Notes under the pieces: model-generated | The model's database searches: none | Told to the model about the DNA's origin: nothing | The model's input: only the letters and a program-made list of their open reading frames with translations | Shown: piece after piece, positions 1 to 10,657 of the stretch | How the letters are laid out: every line of letters begins with the position of its first letter | Numbering within the stretch: the first letter of the stretch is position 1 | NCBI GenBank assembly: GCA_033439765.1 | Contig: JAULSN010000003.1 | Coordinates: 4,588,001 to 4,652,000, forward strand | Length of the DNA stretch: 64,000 nt | Reading direction: 5' to 3' | From: Lasiosphaeria ovina | Taxonomy: Eukaryota > Ascomycota > Sordariomycetes > Sordariales > Lasiosphaeriaceae | Translations under genes and position numbers: made by a program

Positions 1-534
1 GGGGGGTCGCGACGCGTCAAAAAGTACGGCGCTCGCTTATCTGCGGCGCTCGCTTATCACGCACGTTATGCCTTCATGAGCATCTGAAGAATGAATTGCA
101 TCTCCAGCCTGTTTAGCTCAGGATTTATTAGTTTGGTGAGTCAGTCAACACAAGGTACGAGTTTTTTCTTCATAAAGGACTCAAGGAGTGAGATCGAATT
201 CTGGGACCGTGCGACGATTTCATGCAAAGTTCGCCATGAAGAATATCATTACCATTCTGAGTATTTTGGATTAAATCGTAGTTGCATCGGCAATTCCCAG
301 ACGTATTCGGTTAACTCCTTGAATAAAACCTTGGCCGTTTTCCGACGGACTAGGCGTCTAGATTCCGGTCACACCCCTGTTTAGGGCTCCTTCGGCTTTT
401 GACAGAAATCTTCGGGTCCTGCGGATGCGACCTTCCATACGACACAATCCTTCAATCAGTCGTGTTTCAACATCCAAGGGCAACCCTTGATCAATCAATC
501 TGGCTGCCAACTCAACTCAATATTCTGACTCGCC
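1..534. other. Left-edge non-coding stretch, possible decayed transposon end plus promoter
   Basis: The first 60 bases hold a perfect tandem-like repeat (separate entry). Bases 61-400 carry only interrupted reading frames on both strands and match nothing I recognise. About 130 bases before the start codon at 535 are pyrimidine-rich and probably form the leader of the acyltransferase gene. A DNA-transposon remnant is a guess based on the repeat alone. Confidence 0.3.
27..58. repeat. 15-bp direct repeat, two copies at 17-bp spacing
   Basis: The 15-mer cggcgctcgcttatc occurs at 27-41 and again, identical, at 44-58, with two bases between. Such subterminal repeats are seen near the ends of some fungal Tc1/pogo-type DNA transposons. 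The matching other end is not visible in this window, so the element type is inferred only. Confidence 0.6.
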
Positions 535-2123
535 ATGTCGGGCAAGAACCTGTTCCTCAGGTACGCAAGTAAGTTCATTCTCACCCACACTCGCAATTCG
601 ATTCTTGATTGATCAGCGACTTAAGAAGGTCAACGAGAAATCACTACCAGAACCAGGTCTAACCAGCTGGGCCAGGCTTGAACGAGCAGCGGTGCATCAG
701 CCGCGAGGACCTCGGCTTCTACCATGGCATCGTCATCGGCGCCATCTACGAGTTCGAGAGCGGCTTCGACGTCGGCTCGCCGCAGTCCTTCTTTGCGCCG
801 CTCAAACACTGCATCGACGAGCAGGTCTACCTGGGCGTGACCGTGGCCGACCGGCACACGGACAAGGCCTTCTTCCAGCGCGCACCTCAAATCAATCTCG
901 CCGACCACGTCACCGTCCTCGACCGCATCCCGGCCGGCAGCGGCGGCGGCAGCAGCCGCTGGGACGCCATCGAGGCTGTCGTGCAGACGAGCCTCAACGC
1001 GCCCTTCCGCCAGGACATCCCTCCCTGGCGCATCGTCGTCCTGCCGCTGCAGCACTCAGACTCTCCTACGTCTAGCTCGTACTTCATCGCCTTTGTCTAC
1101 TCGCACCAGATCCTCGACGGACCGTCGGGGAACGCCTTCCACAAGATGTTCCTCGCGGGCCTCAGGACCGCAGCCGACGACGCACAGGTTCCCATGGCCA
1201 CCACTGTCAGTGTCATTGAAACGCGCGAGCGGCCGCTCCCCGCGACGCTCGACGCGCCCGGCCGGCTGCCGCTCTCGTGGGCGTACCTCGTCAGCGCGCT
1301 GGCCACGGAGCTGCTGCCTCGGTGGCTGGCGGGGCTGCTGGGGTTCACACCGGCCGTCGACGGCGGCACGTGGACGGGCGCGCCGGCTTTCTTCGACGCG
1401 GCCACGACGCGCACCCGCGCCGTGGTGCGCGAGATCAGCGCGCCGCTGGTCGATCGCGCCCTGCGCGCGTCGCGCGCCAACGGCGCCCGCTTCACGGGTA
1501 CCATGCTCCAGCTCATCGCGCGCGCGCTGAGCAAGGCACTCACCGGCCACCCCGGGGCTGCTGCCGCAACAAACTTCGTCTCGGGAGTCCCGGCCAACCT
1601 GCGCGCGGCCGCCGGCGTGCCGCTGGACGAGATGGGCCAGTTCTACTCGGGCACGTACGTGAAGCTACCGCTCGTCGTCGGCGACGGCCCGCTGTCGGCG
1701 GACGAGTGGGCGGGCGCCAGGGAGTCGACGCTGGCTTTTGCGGACGTCTCGTCGCGGCTGCGCGACCAGCCGTTTGCGCTGCTGCGCTACCTGCCCAGCA
1801 TCCGCGGGTGGATGGCCGGCAAGCTCGGCAAGCCGCGCGACGTGTCGTTCGAGCTGAGCAACGTCGGTGTCTTTCATGATGACGATGAGAAGAAGAAGAA
1901 GAAGGGGGCGAAAAAAGTCGAGATTACGCATGCCGTCTTCGCGCAGCCGGGCCACGTCACCGGGCCCCCGCTCACGTTCAATACTGTTACTGTCAAGGGC
2001 GGCAGTCTCGTGTACACGGTTACCTGGCCCGAGGGCAGCGCGCTGGGGATTCCCGAAGAGGACGAGGAGGAGTTTGTTAATGGTATCTGCGACTCGATCG
2101 AGGCTGATTTTGGGCGTTTCTGA
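535..2123 (+). CDS. Alcohol acetyltransferase-like enzyme (AATase family)
   Basis: The model has two exons, 535-568 and 676-2123, giving 493 residues. The intron has a perfect GTAAGT donor and a CAG acceptor. Joining the exons yields an N-terminus reading LRYASLNEQRCISRED, typical of the fungal alcohol O-acetyltransferase / condensation-like superfamily. The HxxxD catalytic motif is visible as SHQILDG (His155, Asp159), and a conserved-looking SNVGVF segment lies in the C-terminal half. Family members transfer acetyl from acetyl-CoA to alcohols or other small acceptors, usually intracellularly. A near-upstream alternative donor at 561 would break the frame, so 568 was chosen. A lysine/glutamate-rich low-complexity insert (around 1885-1920) sits between core strands. 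The substrate is unknown; it could also be a secondary-metabolite acyltransferase. An MFS transporter follows after 1.3 kb. Confidence 0.85.
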
Positions 2124-2894
2124 GATGGGGGGAGAAGTGGTTTGATTGTATGAGTTGGGCACGCTGTTGTATTTACTAGAACTAGTACAGTCGGTTGGCT
2201 GGCTGCCGTAATTAATTCATAATATGAAAGCAGGAGATGGTGATGGATGTGGCTGTCGGAACATAGAACCCTGACAAGGTAATCAACCTAGACTTAAGCA
2301 TCAGTTTAGTTTGGATGGGAACTTCAAACAACTCTGAAGGCTTGAATGTCAATGGAACGCAAACCTATTTCTGTCTCGTCTCTTCAGCCCGCCAGCCTCT
2401 CCATACTACTGTAGACCCTTGAAACCCATATCGTTTACCGGGCAAGAGTCTGAGGGGCTGTTGACAAGTCTTGTGCGTAGCTTCGCTTACGCGTGGTGGG
2501 CAGCAAAAGACACCATGCCTGTCTGCTGCTGCGACGGCGCCAAACCTGTTTATCATTGCGGTTCTGCGGCGAGTGTTATCAACCCCGCCCTCAGACACCA
2601 AGGTCTTCCGACAGCCACTTGCACCAAACCACCCCCAACAGCCGGATCGTAGCGTTGGGGCTCTCTCCCACAGATCATCTGTCGCGCCCTATAAAAGCAC
2701 AGTAATAGAGAGACAAGAGCCCTTACTTCAAGGAATTACCCCTACCTATCTAATACTCACATGCTTCATGCGGACAACGGTGAAAATCTCCGGGACTCAA
2801 AGACGTGGAAATAATCTGCCCCCTCCCCCTTTTCACACCCTCAAATCTTGGGCTAATACTCTCTCTTCGGCACGTCGTCCTCTCAGTTTCAGAA
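2124..2894. other. Intergenic, no gene seen
   Basis: This is the 3' flank of the acyltransferase gene. Short reading frames lack conservation or splice support. A TATA-like ctataaaag lies at 2689-2697 on the plus strand, about 200 bases before the sensor-gene fragment. It might be a remnant of that copy's promoter. Confidence 0.5.
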
Positions 2895-3085
2895 CGGAAA
2901 CCCAACGTGCCAGAGAGACGGCACTATTGCAAGGGGCTCTGATTGCTATTGTGGTCGGGGCCGTCGGGACGCTTCCAGCGGCGGCCTTGGGGGTCGCGGC
3001 GGTCGCGGCCGGTCAGGGGGGCTCAGGCTTAGGCTCATGCTCATGCGGGGGCGGGCGGCGTAATCTCTCGGGGGCGTGGAGCTGG
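2895..3085 (+). pseudogene. Degraded partial copy of the membrane-sensor gene at 5450-6809
   Basis: On the plus strand a short stretch translates to QGALIAIVVGAVGTLPAAAL. This is nearly identical to the transmembrane segment QGALIGIVVGAVGTLLAAAL of the minus-strand gene at 5450-6809. DNA similarity starts a few codons before the segment and is close through about 2990. It then breaks up, with a weaker match near 3055-3085 where a VELDG-like stretch of the parent aligns with a shifted frame. No signal peptide or ectodomain exon is found upstream, so this is a decayed fragment rather than a second gene. It lies in inverted orientation on the other side of the MFS transporter gene. Confidence 0.7.
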
Positions 3086-3432
3086 ACGAAACGCGGCGCG
3101 AAGAACCCGCCGCCACCGCCGCCGGCGCAGGACAGGTCGGCGCACCGAGAGACGGGTGCCTGCCTAGGGGGTCATGAGATTCATCCTGTGGGTGATCTAG
3201 GGAGCGAGGCAGCGAGTTCTTTGCTGTCTGAGCCACCTGAGAAAGCATAGGCGAAGAGGATGCCGCCGACAGATGGGGCGGCGAGGCGGGTTTGTATCGC
3301 TTGATGCGTAAGTAGTGTTGACAAGTCGGCGCATGGATACCGACGTACGTTCTCATCACCCCTGATAAGACCAGTCAAAAGGCTGTCAGGCATAGATTTC
3401 GCCCTTCCGTAGCATATGAGTTCTATATCCTT
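3086..3432. other. Intergenic, no gene seen
   Basis: Lies between the sensor-gene fragment and the stop codon of the minus-strand transporter gene. It holds the transporter's 3' flank. Nothing else is recognised. Confidence 0.5.
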
Positions 3433-5124
3433 CTATCTAGTTCTAATCTTACACAACGTCACGCTGCCAAACACATACCACAGGCCACTGACAAGGAACG
3501 GAAGTCCAAACAGGATCCCCTTCAGTCTGATACCTACTATCCACAGGCTCGGCATCATCAACGCGCCCAGCAGGGCGCCGACCGTTTTCACGAGCATGAC
3601 AATGGAAAAGATCTGCGTTTCCGAATGGCCAGCCCTATGGGTGTCTCTGCTGTCCCGTCTTGGGCCGAGGGCTGGCGATTTGAGCAGCGAGTATGTGAAC
3701 ATGGGCAGGGCAATGCCCAGGCCGTAGACCAGGAGCGACGGCACGAGGAGCCAGATGGTCGGCGACAGCGCGATGGCGGCGGCGCCCAGCGCCGAGAAGG
3801 CAAGGCAGATGTGGGCATAGTTGATGTTTGCCCTGTCGGCGGCTTCCTGGCGCTGGGGCGGCGAGGCGGTAGCCTCGAAAGTGGGCTGCCTCAGGCGGAG
3901 CACGAGGGGGATGACGAATGTGAGCACGACGAAGTTCAGCACCGCCTTGCTCGACAGCAGATAGCCAACCGAGGCAAACGTCCACCCGTACCGCTTGGAT
4001 ATGTATTGGGGGAGGAGCTTGGTGTCGGAGCTAGCCAGGGACGTGCAGAAGAAACAGCACAGCAAGAGGCTGAAGTTCCGCGACGGATACGTCAAGATGT
4101 CGAGGATGGCGCGAAAGCGGTCAGCGGCCAGCGCTACCACTCCCCTCTTTTGCATTCCGCGACTTGAAGAGGACGCCGGCAACAGCGGCGCTACATCATT
4201 GTCGTCCACGTGGTCATGCCGGTGTCTCAAATACGAAGGCTCAGAGGGCAGCATTGGAACAACAAAAATGGCCAGGAGCAAGAGAGCGACACCAATCCAC
4301 AGCGGGAGCTCTAGGGCAATGCTCATGGTACCAGACGCAAGTGCAGGGCCGAGTTGGGACGCAGAAATGGACGACACGGCGTTTGTGTAGCCGAAGAATG
4401 TCGCTCTGGAAATCGTCAACTTGGAACAGCCTATCTAGCAGTAAGAAAGTTTGTAGACTCACCTGAGGACGTGGTCATCGGTCAAGCTCGAGACAAGAGA
4501 ATACATGATCGAGTTGAAGACGCAGTCCCCCCCAAGAACAGAGAACATGGGGCCCACGACAATGGCAGCGACTGGCAGCACCCGGTCAAAGTAGCCCACG
4601 GCCAGGGCGCAGAGCAGCAGGATGACGCGTGCGGCAATATTGAGCCACAGGACATGGCGGCGGCCGTAGAGTTCTGCCAGGGAAACAAGCGGGATGGTCA
4701 TGACGAAGTCTGGCGCCAGTTAGCACCACGGCAGTCGCTCAAAGGGGGTCTATGACCAACCGCCGGCGACCCAGGCCGTCTCCATGGTGCGCTGGAGACG
4801 GCCGAGAGCCTGCTGGACCTCGTCGAGCTTGCAGAGCTCTTCGGGCACCCTGCCATGGGGAGGCAGGACGGACGGGTCATTTGCAGCGTAGTGGTCGTGG
4901 CACAGACGGCTCTCGAGCAGGCGGTTGAGCGGGTACTGGTACAAGCTCCAGGCAAGATTGACCAAGGCCAGGAGGACGAGAACGGGCCGGATGGTGCGGC
5001 GTGGGGCCACGCTCAGGGCGGCAGCGGCAGCAGTCTTTACGCTGCCACGGCGAGTCCGCACGCGACCATCCTCGCGCGGCTCTCCCGCAACGGCGGTGCC
5101 TGCGGGAGGCTGTTGGTCCGCCAT
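3433..5124 (-). CDS. Major facilitator superfamily transporter
   Basis: There are three exons on the minus strand, 5124-4761, 4709-4463 and 4405-3433, giving 527 residues. Donors GTTGGT and GTGAGT and both acceptors keep the frame, joining as VAGDFVMTIPL and HVLRATFFGY. The first membrane helix starts near residue 47 (VLVLLALVNLAWSLY). A long loop follows, then the MFS signature ELYGRRHVLW between helices 2 and 3. Later hydrophobic blocks bring the total to about 12. A charged central loop with a DDND cluster separates the two halves. The start at 5124 (MADQQPP) is preferred to an in-frame ATG at 5166 because the upstream stretch looks like leader. The protein should be a plasma-membrane or vacuolar solute carrier; the substrate cannot be read from sequence. 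A role with the nearby acyltransferase is possible but unproven. Confidence 0.85.
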
Positions 5125-5449
5125 GTGTCGTGTCGGGTCGTGCCGGGCCAGGGAGCCACAGTTCAAGCCTCAAAGACGATCCATGGCATTTGCCGTGAGA
5201 CGGTGGATGGTGGAGCGATGGACGCCTGCAGTCGGCAGACGGAAGATGCACGCCAGTGATGGCCCTACAAGTACATACTTACAGATGGCGGGGTTAATTA
5301 CTGAGGGGCCCTGGCCGGGAAGGGGCCCCACCTGAGGGGAGCCCTGTCAATTGAACCTAACCAGAGCCCAGGGGCTTTCAGCCTTGCAGTGCACTACGAC
5401 GGACTGCACTGCTCGAGCGCTCACGGTGTGGCAATTTGTATACGATTAA
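5125..5449. other. Intergenic between two minus-strand genes
   Basis: Contains the transporter's 5' flank and the sensor-like gene's 3' flank. No gene, repeat or convincing promoter motif is visible. Confidence 0.5.
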
Positions 5450-6809
5450 TCATCTTCGATTTGCTCTCTGGTATGCCTCCCAGGTATCATAGACTATCGG
5501 GGACTCGAGCTGGAAAGGAGAGAGCTGCGTTGTGGCGGGGGAAGCAAAGTGGGGCTGGGGTGTCTGCCCCCGCCAGTGCTGCCGCACCCCAGTCGCGTCG
5601 AGCTCGACCATCATCCTCCCCTGGCCGTCCATCTCGACCAGCCTCCCCTCCTGGCCGTCCATCTCGACCATCATCCTCCCCTGGCCGTCCATCTCGTACT
5701 TGTCGTTTCCGATTGGCATCTCGACGCGATACCACCGTCCGTCCATCTCGTACATAGGCGCAGGCTTGAGCGGCATCTTGGGCGTCCACGCCTTGAATAG
5801 TGATGGCGCGGCAACGGGCATTCCGTCCCCGTCCAGCTCGACCGGCGGCGGGGCGGGCCGCCTGAAGAGACACCCGCAGCAGCCCCTCCTCGTCCCATGT
5901 TTGTTGTTTTCCGCCCCGTTTCTTCTCCGCGAGCGCCTGCAGAGCCAGAATATACCTCCCCCTAAGGCCGCCGCCAGAAGCGTCCCGACAGCCCCGACGA
6001 CGATGCCAATTAGAGCCCCCTGTGACAGTCCCGTCTCGGGCGACTGCGCATCGGCGGATGTTGCCTGCATCGTCGGCGTGGATTTGGACGTCGGAGTGGA
6101 CGTGGGCGCGGATGTGGAAGTGGACGGGGACGCCGATTCGGATGCTATGGACGACGCCGAAGGCAACGCACTACTGCCGCCGGGAATATGGGTGCCCGTT
6201 GTGGAGCCTATTGCCCGTAATGCGGTGAGCTTCTGTCTCCGTCCCGGGATGTCCCCCTAAGCTAGAAAGGGGATGGGGGAACATACCTGGCGGAGCATCG
6301 TGCGTGCAGTCATAGAGTTGCGAGCAGACAGCGCCGTTGTCGACATAGCGATTGGCGACCCGTCGCACATAACAGTAGAAGGGCCCGGGATATCCATTGT
6401 CGCCGGATCCAGCATACTGGCCCTCGCCGTCAGGCGAGCCAAGCACGGCCTTGAAGGTGGTGGTGGTGGTGGTGAACAAGGCCGACGTGGTGTGACCGAC
6501 CCAGTCGGCCGTCTCGCCTGTTGTCGTGTTCACAATGGCCAGATCGATCGGCTTGGTCCCGTTGGGCGTGCTGTAATACGCCATCTCGGAAAAGGCCACG
6601 CCGTCGCGGACACAGTCAGCCAGCACCACATGCTCTCCCTCGATGCGCTTCTCGATACGCGGATCGATGCGCGGGCCGGGCCGCTTTGCCCCATGGCCGG
6701 GCCATGCCCAGCTGCGAGGCCATGGGCGGAAAGCTTGACTCTGGCCGACGAGGACGAGGGCGAGAAGGAGGAGTTGTTGGGGGCAGGCTGAGCCGGCCCG
6801 ACGCTGCAT
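5450..6809 (-). CDS. Single-pass membrane protein with Ser/Thr-rich stalk, sensor-like
   Basis: Two exons, 6809-6287 and 6207-5450, encode 426 residues. The intron has a GTATGT donor and an AATAG acceptor, joining as DAPPGSTTGTHIPGG. Residues 1-26 are a signal peptide. The ectodomain to about 175 has paired cysteines (a CVRDGVAF block, then FYCYVRR, VCSQLYDC). Residues 176-235 are a Ser/Thr/Pro stalk likely to be O-glycosylated. One membrane helix spans about 238-264, followed by a basic RRSRRR stop-transfer. The cytoplasmic tail carries three repeats built on EMDGQGRMMV (about 346-378). The layout resembles fungal wall-stress sensors of the Mid2/WSC type, but the ectodomain matches no family I can name. 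Function is unassigned. A decayed inverted copy of its transmembrane region lies at 2895-3085. Confidence 0.75.
5607..5696 (-). repeat. Three tandem 30-bp units, in frame in the sensor-like gene
   Basis: Copies at 5607-5636, 5637-5666 and 5667-5696. The outer two are identical and the middle one is diverged. As 30 is a multiple of three, each unit adds ten residues (EMDGQGRMMV type) to the cytoplasmic tail without breaking the frame. Confidence 0.9.
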
Positions 6810-9800
6810 TGCAGGTCAGACGTCGCCGGCTGTGGGGGTCCGGAAGATGCCGAGGTGGTTTGCCAGCTGCCAGCATCTCTAGCATTCCATGGGCGAGTTT
6901 GCGCTGCCTGCAGCTTGGCTTCCTGCTGCCTACTTGTCGAGAGGAAAGATTAGAATAGGTGAGAAAGAGGGGAGTAATCATTGTCAGCTTGCGGCATCTC
7001 GTTACCTAAATACGATCTGGGGTTTGGGGAGAGCCCATCGTATTTGCCCAGTCTATAATCTCACCAGGCAATCATCTTCAGTTTCAAGTGCCCGACCATG
7101 ATTGCCCCTGTGGCGCGTCGCGAGAACATGCCGTAGGGCACAGAGGGTGTAGTCAGCAACTGCACCCCGAGCCAAGGCCAATGGCACGCAGGGTGTGCCG
7201 GCTTCGTTTGGCCTAGCGCTGACCACCTGCAGGTTCAGCTCGATTTCCCCTGCTTCACACCCGCCGATCTCAGTATTAGGCCGAGATGGCGGCCGCAAAG
7301 GGAGGGGCTGAACCGAGAGATACGTAAGTAGTTAAATACCTGCCCGCCAAACCTTTTTTCAGCCTGGCCGACAGTGTGGGGGCTAGGCAGCAGATAATCA
7401 TCACCGATCGATACTACTTAACATCATTAGGCTCCAAGCATACAGTCTGCACCTCGGAGACGCCGTGAACAGGTGAGCACAAACGAGAAAAGAACCCTCC
7501 GAGCAGAAGAAGAAAAAAAAAAAGGAAAAAAGAAAACAAATACGAAAACAAGGCATGAGAAAAAAGAAGAAAACAAATTGGGGAAAAGAGGAATCATGGA
7601 CCAAGCACACAACTGTGCAACCCAAAGCCTCACCAGAAAAAAAGACCGCAGCCTGCTGCCACATTTTCGTACGAGGCAGAGTCCAATAATTGAAACAGCC
7701 CACGAATGTGGCCGACATGATGATACAGCCGTGACCTGATGGCGCGTGGATTGCGATAGCAGCAGCGTGCGACGATGGGTAGATAAAAGCACATAACGGC
7801 TGCCTAGATGCCAAGTTTGAGATGAACGACGAGCAGCCGCGTGATCGACACAGTCTTGGTTCAGTAGCTTAAAAATATTCATTAAATCATTAGATAGCAG
7901 AGACGCAGTTCAGGGGAGCGTCAAATAGCTGCCGAGGTAATCATTACACATAATACAAGTTCCAGTTTGCTTTGTTGATTGCATGGCAGGGAAGTATCGC
8001 TGCCTAACTCATATATATTGTGAGCTTTTCGGCAACGGCAAGGTGAGAGTATAGGGGGGCGGATGATCGAGAGCCTCGTGGGATAGAGAGAGCCAGAGAG
8101 ACAAGGAAACACCAGCACTTGGTCCGCGTGGCCCTTGGCACTTCCAAGTTTCCAACTCGGATGTGCAGACCCTGAATTTCTGTAACATCCAATAATCACA
8201 GGGATTAGCACAGGGATTAACACAGAGGTTATTACTATATTATCGCGATCCTGCTATAATGATCTACTTTAGTCGCAGCACCTCTGTATTATCCCCGCCT
8301 AATTAGTCTTCCGAGGCTACACCCTGCTGCGGTATGACCAGGCGCAAAGCTGTCCTGAGCTCCATCTCGAGAGCTGGCTCCAAATGCAATATAGCCAATT
8401 CTATTTCTAACTACACGGATCCCGAGACTGCGAAGAGTCGGACTTCATGGGAAATGGAGGCAATGGTGATACAACCCAGTATTAGAAGCGTACGTCGGAG
8501 TCGATGCAAAGAATGCCAACTTCTCCTTCCGCGTTTCATTGCCTGATGACCTCCTCGATCTACCTAACTCAACTTCCATTCGAAGTCACCGACTAGCCAA
8601 CTAGGTGGGTGGAATGGGAACAATTGCTTCGGCCAAAGTCTGAGATCGCTCGTAATTAACGGCTAATATCACGTTTGAACTTCTCTCAGGCCGGTATCCA
8701 GAGGAGGCATCTCAATGGTCGGCGAATGCTTCAATGTCATGTCTATACATTAATTAGGTGCCTACCTTTCTGGTTCTACTTAAACCACTTGAGCAACATG
8801 ACGTCCTTCACTCAACTCACTGAGATATAACACCCGTTTATTCCTGTTGTAGATTTCTTCTTTGCTGATTATATTCGAAGATCAGGAGGCTGATTTCCAA
8901 ATGGGCAGACAAGAAGTCATGGAGTCGTATCTGCCACTGCTATTTGGGAAATAGACTGAGTAATGCAATGCAACGCAATGCAATACGTGGGACCAGGAGC
9001 CGTCCAAGTTGCGTATGCTAAATCTCTCTACTAGACGCCCCTACCAATTAAAAGCGGTTGTTCACAGGCAACATACGCTTCAGTTCAACTCATACTGTGA
9101 GCTGGCTGTGTTTTCAAAGAGGGAAGACTAGGGAATATATATTGTAGCTGTTGGGATAAGGGCTCAGACCTAAATCTGCTTCGCATGTTTAATCATTCAA
9201 TAGGTAGGACAGTGAGATTTAGTTACGGGGTTTTGTGGGTAACAATCCGGAGATCTCACCTTCAAACTGACTGTTGCTGGCCTATTCATAGTCTCATAAA
9301 GTAGTACCTAACTGTGAGAAAGCATGTGGCGGGCGTCTTTCTGCAACTACTAGCTCTATCGTATGGCCTATATACATGGTAGAGATATCGGGAATTCTAC
9401 CCGATCACCCTGTTTCCCGCTGCGAGCTTACATCAGAGAAATGTCTCGAGGCTCCCTGCCAGCCAAAGAAAAGGAAAGGAAAAGAAAGAAAGTTGACAAA
9501 GGTATCTTACAGAACACGACCAGGCTACCCGAGGCTCTCTCACTCTTGCGACCATTAACTTAAAGGAGAAGAAGACCCACTTTCACCACACGGCAATAAA
9601 CACACACACATGCTCGCCTGGTCCCGGCGAGAGAGGAAAAAGGATCATCGCCTTCCCCAGTCTAGTCCCAGTGCCAGTCCCCGCGCGCCGGGAATCTTCC
9701 CACTCCCGCCAGCGAAGAAAACTCCCGAGCTTATCTATTCCCTTAGGACTTAGGAAGTAAAAAGCAAGCAGGCTAGGTAGGCTAGGTAATCAATCGCGTG

Positions 9801-10657
9801 CCGCGCGCGGGATAAATCAGGCCCGGCTCGCACCAGTCAGGCGCGGTTGCGAGGTGCGGGGGACCCAGGAGCTTATTATTACCTACCAAAAGTCTCCCCT
9901 CCCTCCGCAGGGTGATACCGGGATTTATTAGACTGTTGCAGTTGCGGTTGCAATTGCAGTTGCAGTTGCAGTTGCAGCTCAGCTCGTGTTCAGAATGACA
10001 GTGAGATAACGCTGTATTATGGGGGAAATACTACCCTCCTTCCTGCCGAGTCCATCCCCGCTCCAACGGCGCAGCAAGCAGCAGCAGGGGAGGGAAAAGC
10101 CATGTGCGCTCACCGAGGAAAAGGGGACCAGGGACCAGGGACCAGGGAAATGTGTGTGTGTGGTAGTGTAGCAACGGGTGAATCGAATCAAATCAAATCG
10201 ATCCGACTGAGAGGCAGAGGAGGAAGCAGCTCGCTCGCTGGTGTTGTTGTAATTAGAGTAATTATTTACCTACCATATAGTTATCATCCATTTGGCACAC
10301 TTGCTTCCCTGCCTAGTTCCTTGCGCCCGGCTCGTTGTGGCGTTTTGATTCCCCTGTCTTGTCCGCCGTGTAGGGATTTTCAATACTGTCGTTGGTGCTA
10401 AACAGAACAGAAGTGGCGATCCAGGTAGGTAAACAATGGCTGCTTGAGTGCTTACTAGAGAAACAGGCTGCATTGTACTGACAGTGAACCGCTATCCAGA
10501 CCATCTCAAGTAACCAGCAGTAAACACAACTTGCTCTAGAGAATAACACACAAACAAACAAGGGGTGTGGACAGGAGCTCGGCTACGGAGTATAGGCTTG
10601 AGCTTGATAGTGGCTGCGCCCCTGTCTGCATTGTGTCGGGTCAGTCATCGTTCAGAA
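6810..10657. other. 3.8-kb intergenic region, no gene seen
   Basis: All reading frames are short and unsupported. Visible features are a purine-rich A/G tract near 7505-7580, a small gcaatgcaat-type repeat near 8962, an AAAGGAAAAG purine run near 9470, CTAGGTAGG tracts near 9770, a TTGCAG-type repeat (separate entry) and a triple GGGACCA repeat near 10125. The left part flanks the sensor-like gene; the right part is the promoter of the membrane protein at 10658. No transposon coding sequence or tRNA was recognised. Confidence 0.5.
9935..9976. repeat. Imperfect GTTGCA hexamer repeat
   Basis: Seven adjacent hexamer units of GTTGCA type, with two single-base variants. Lies in non-coding DNA about 0.7 kb before the membrane protein gene. 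Confidence 0.8.
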
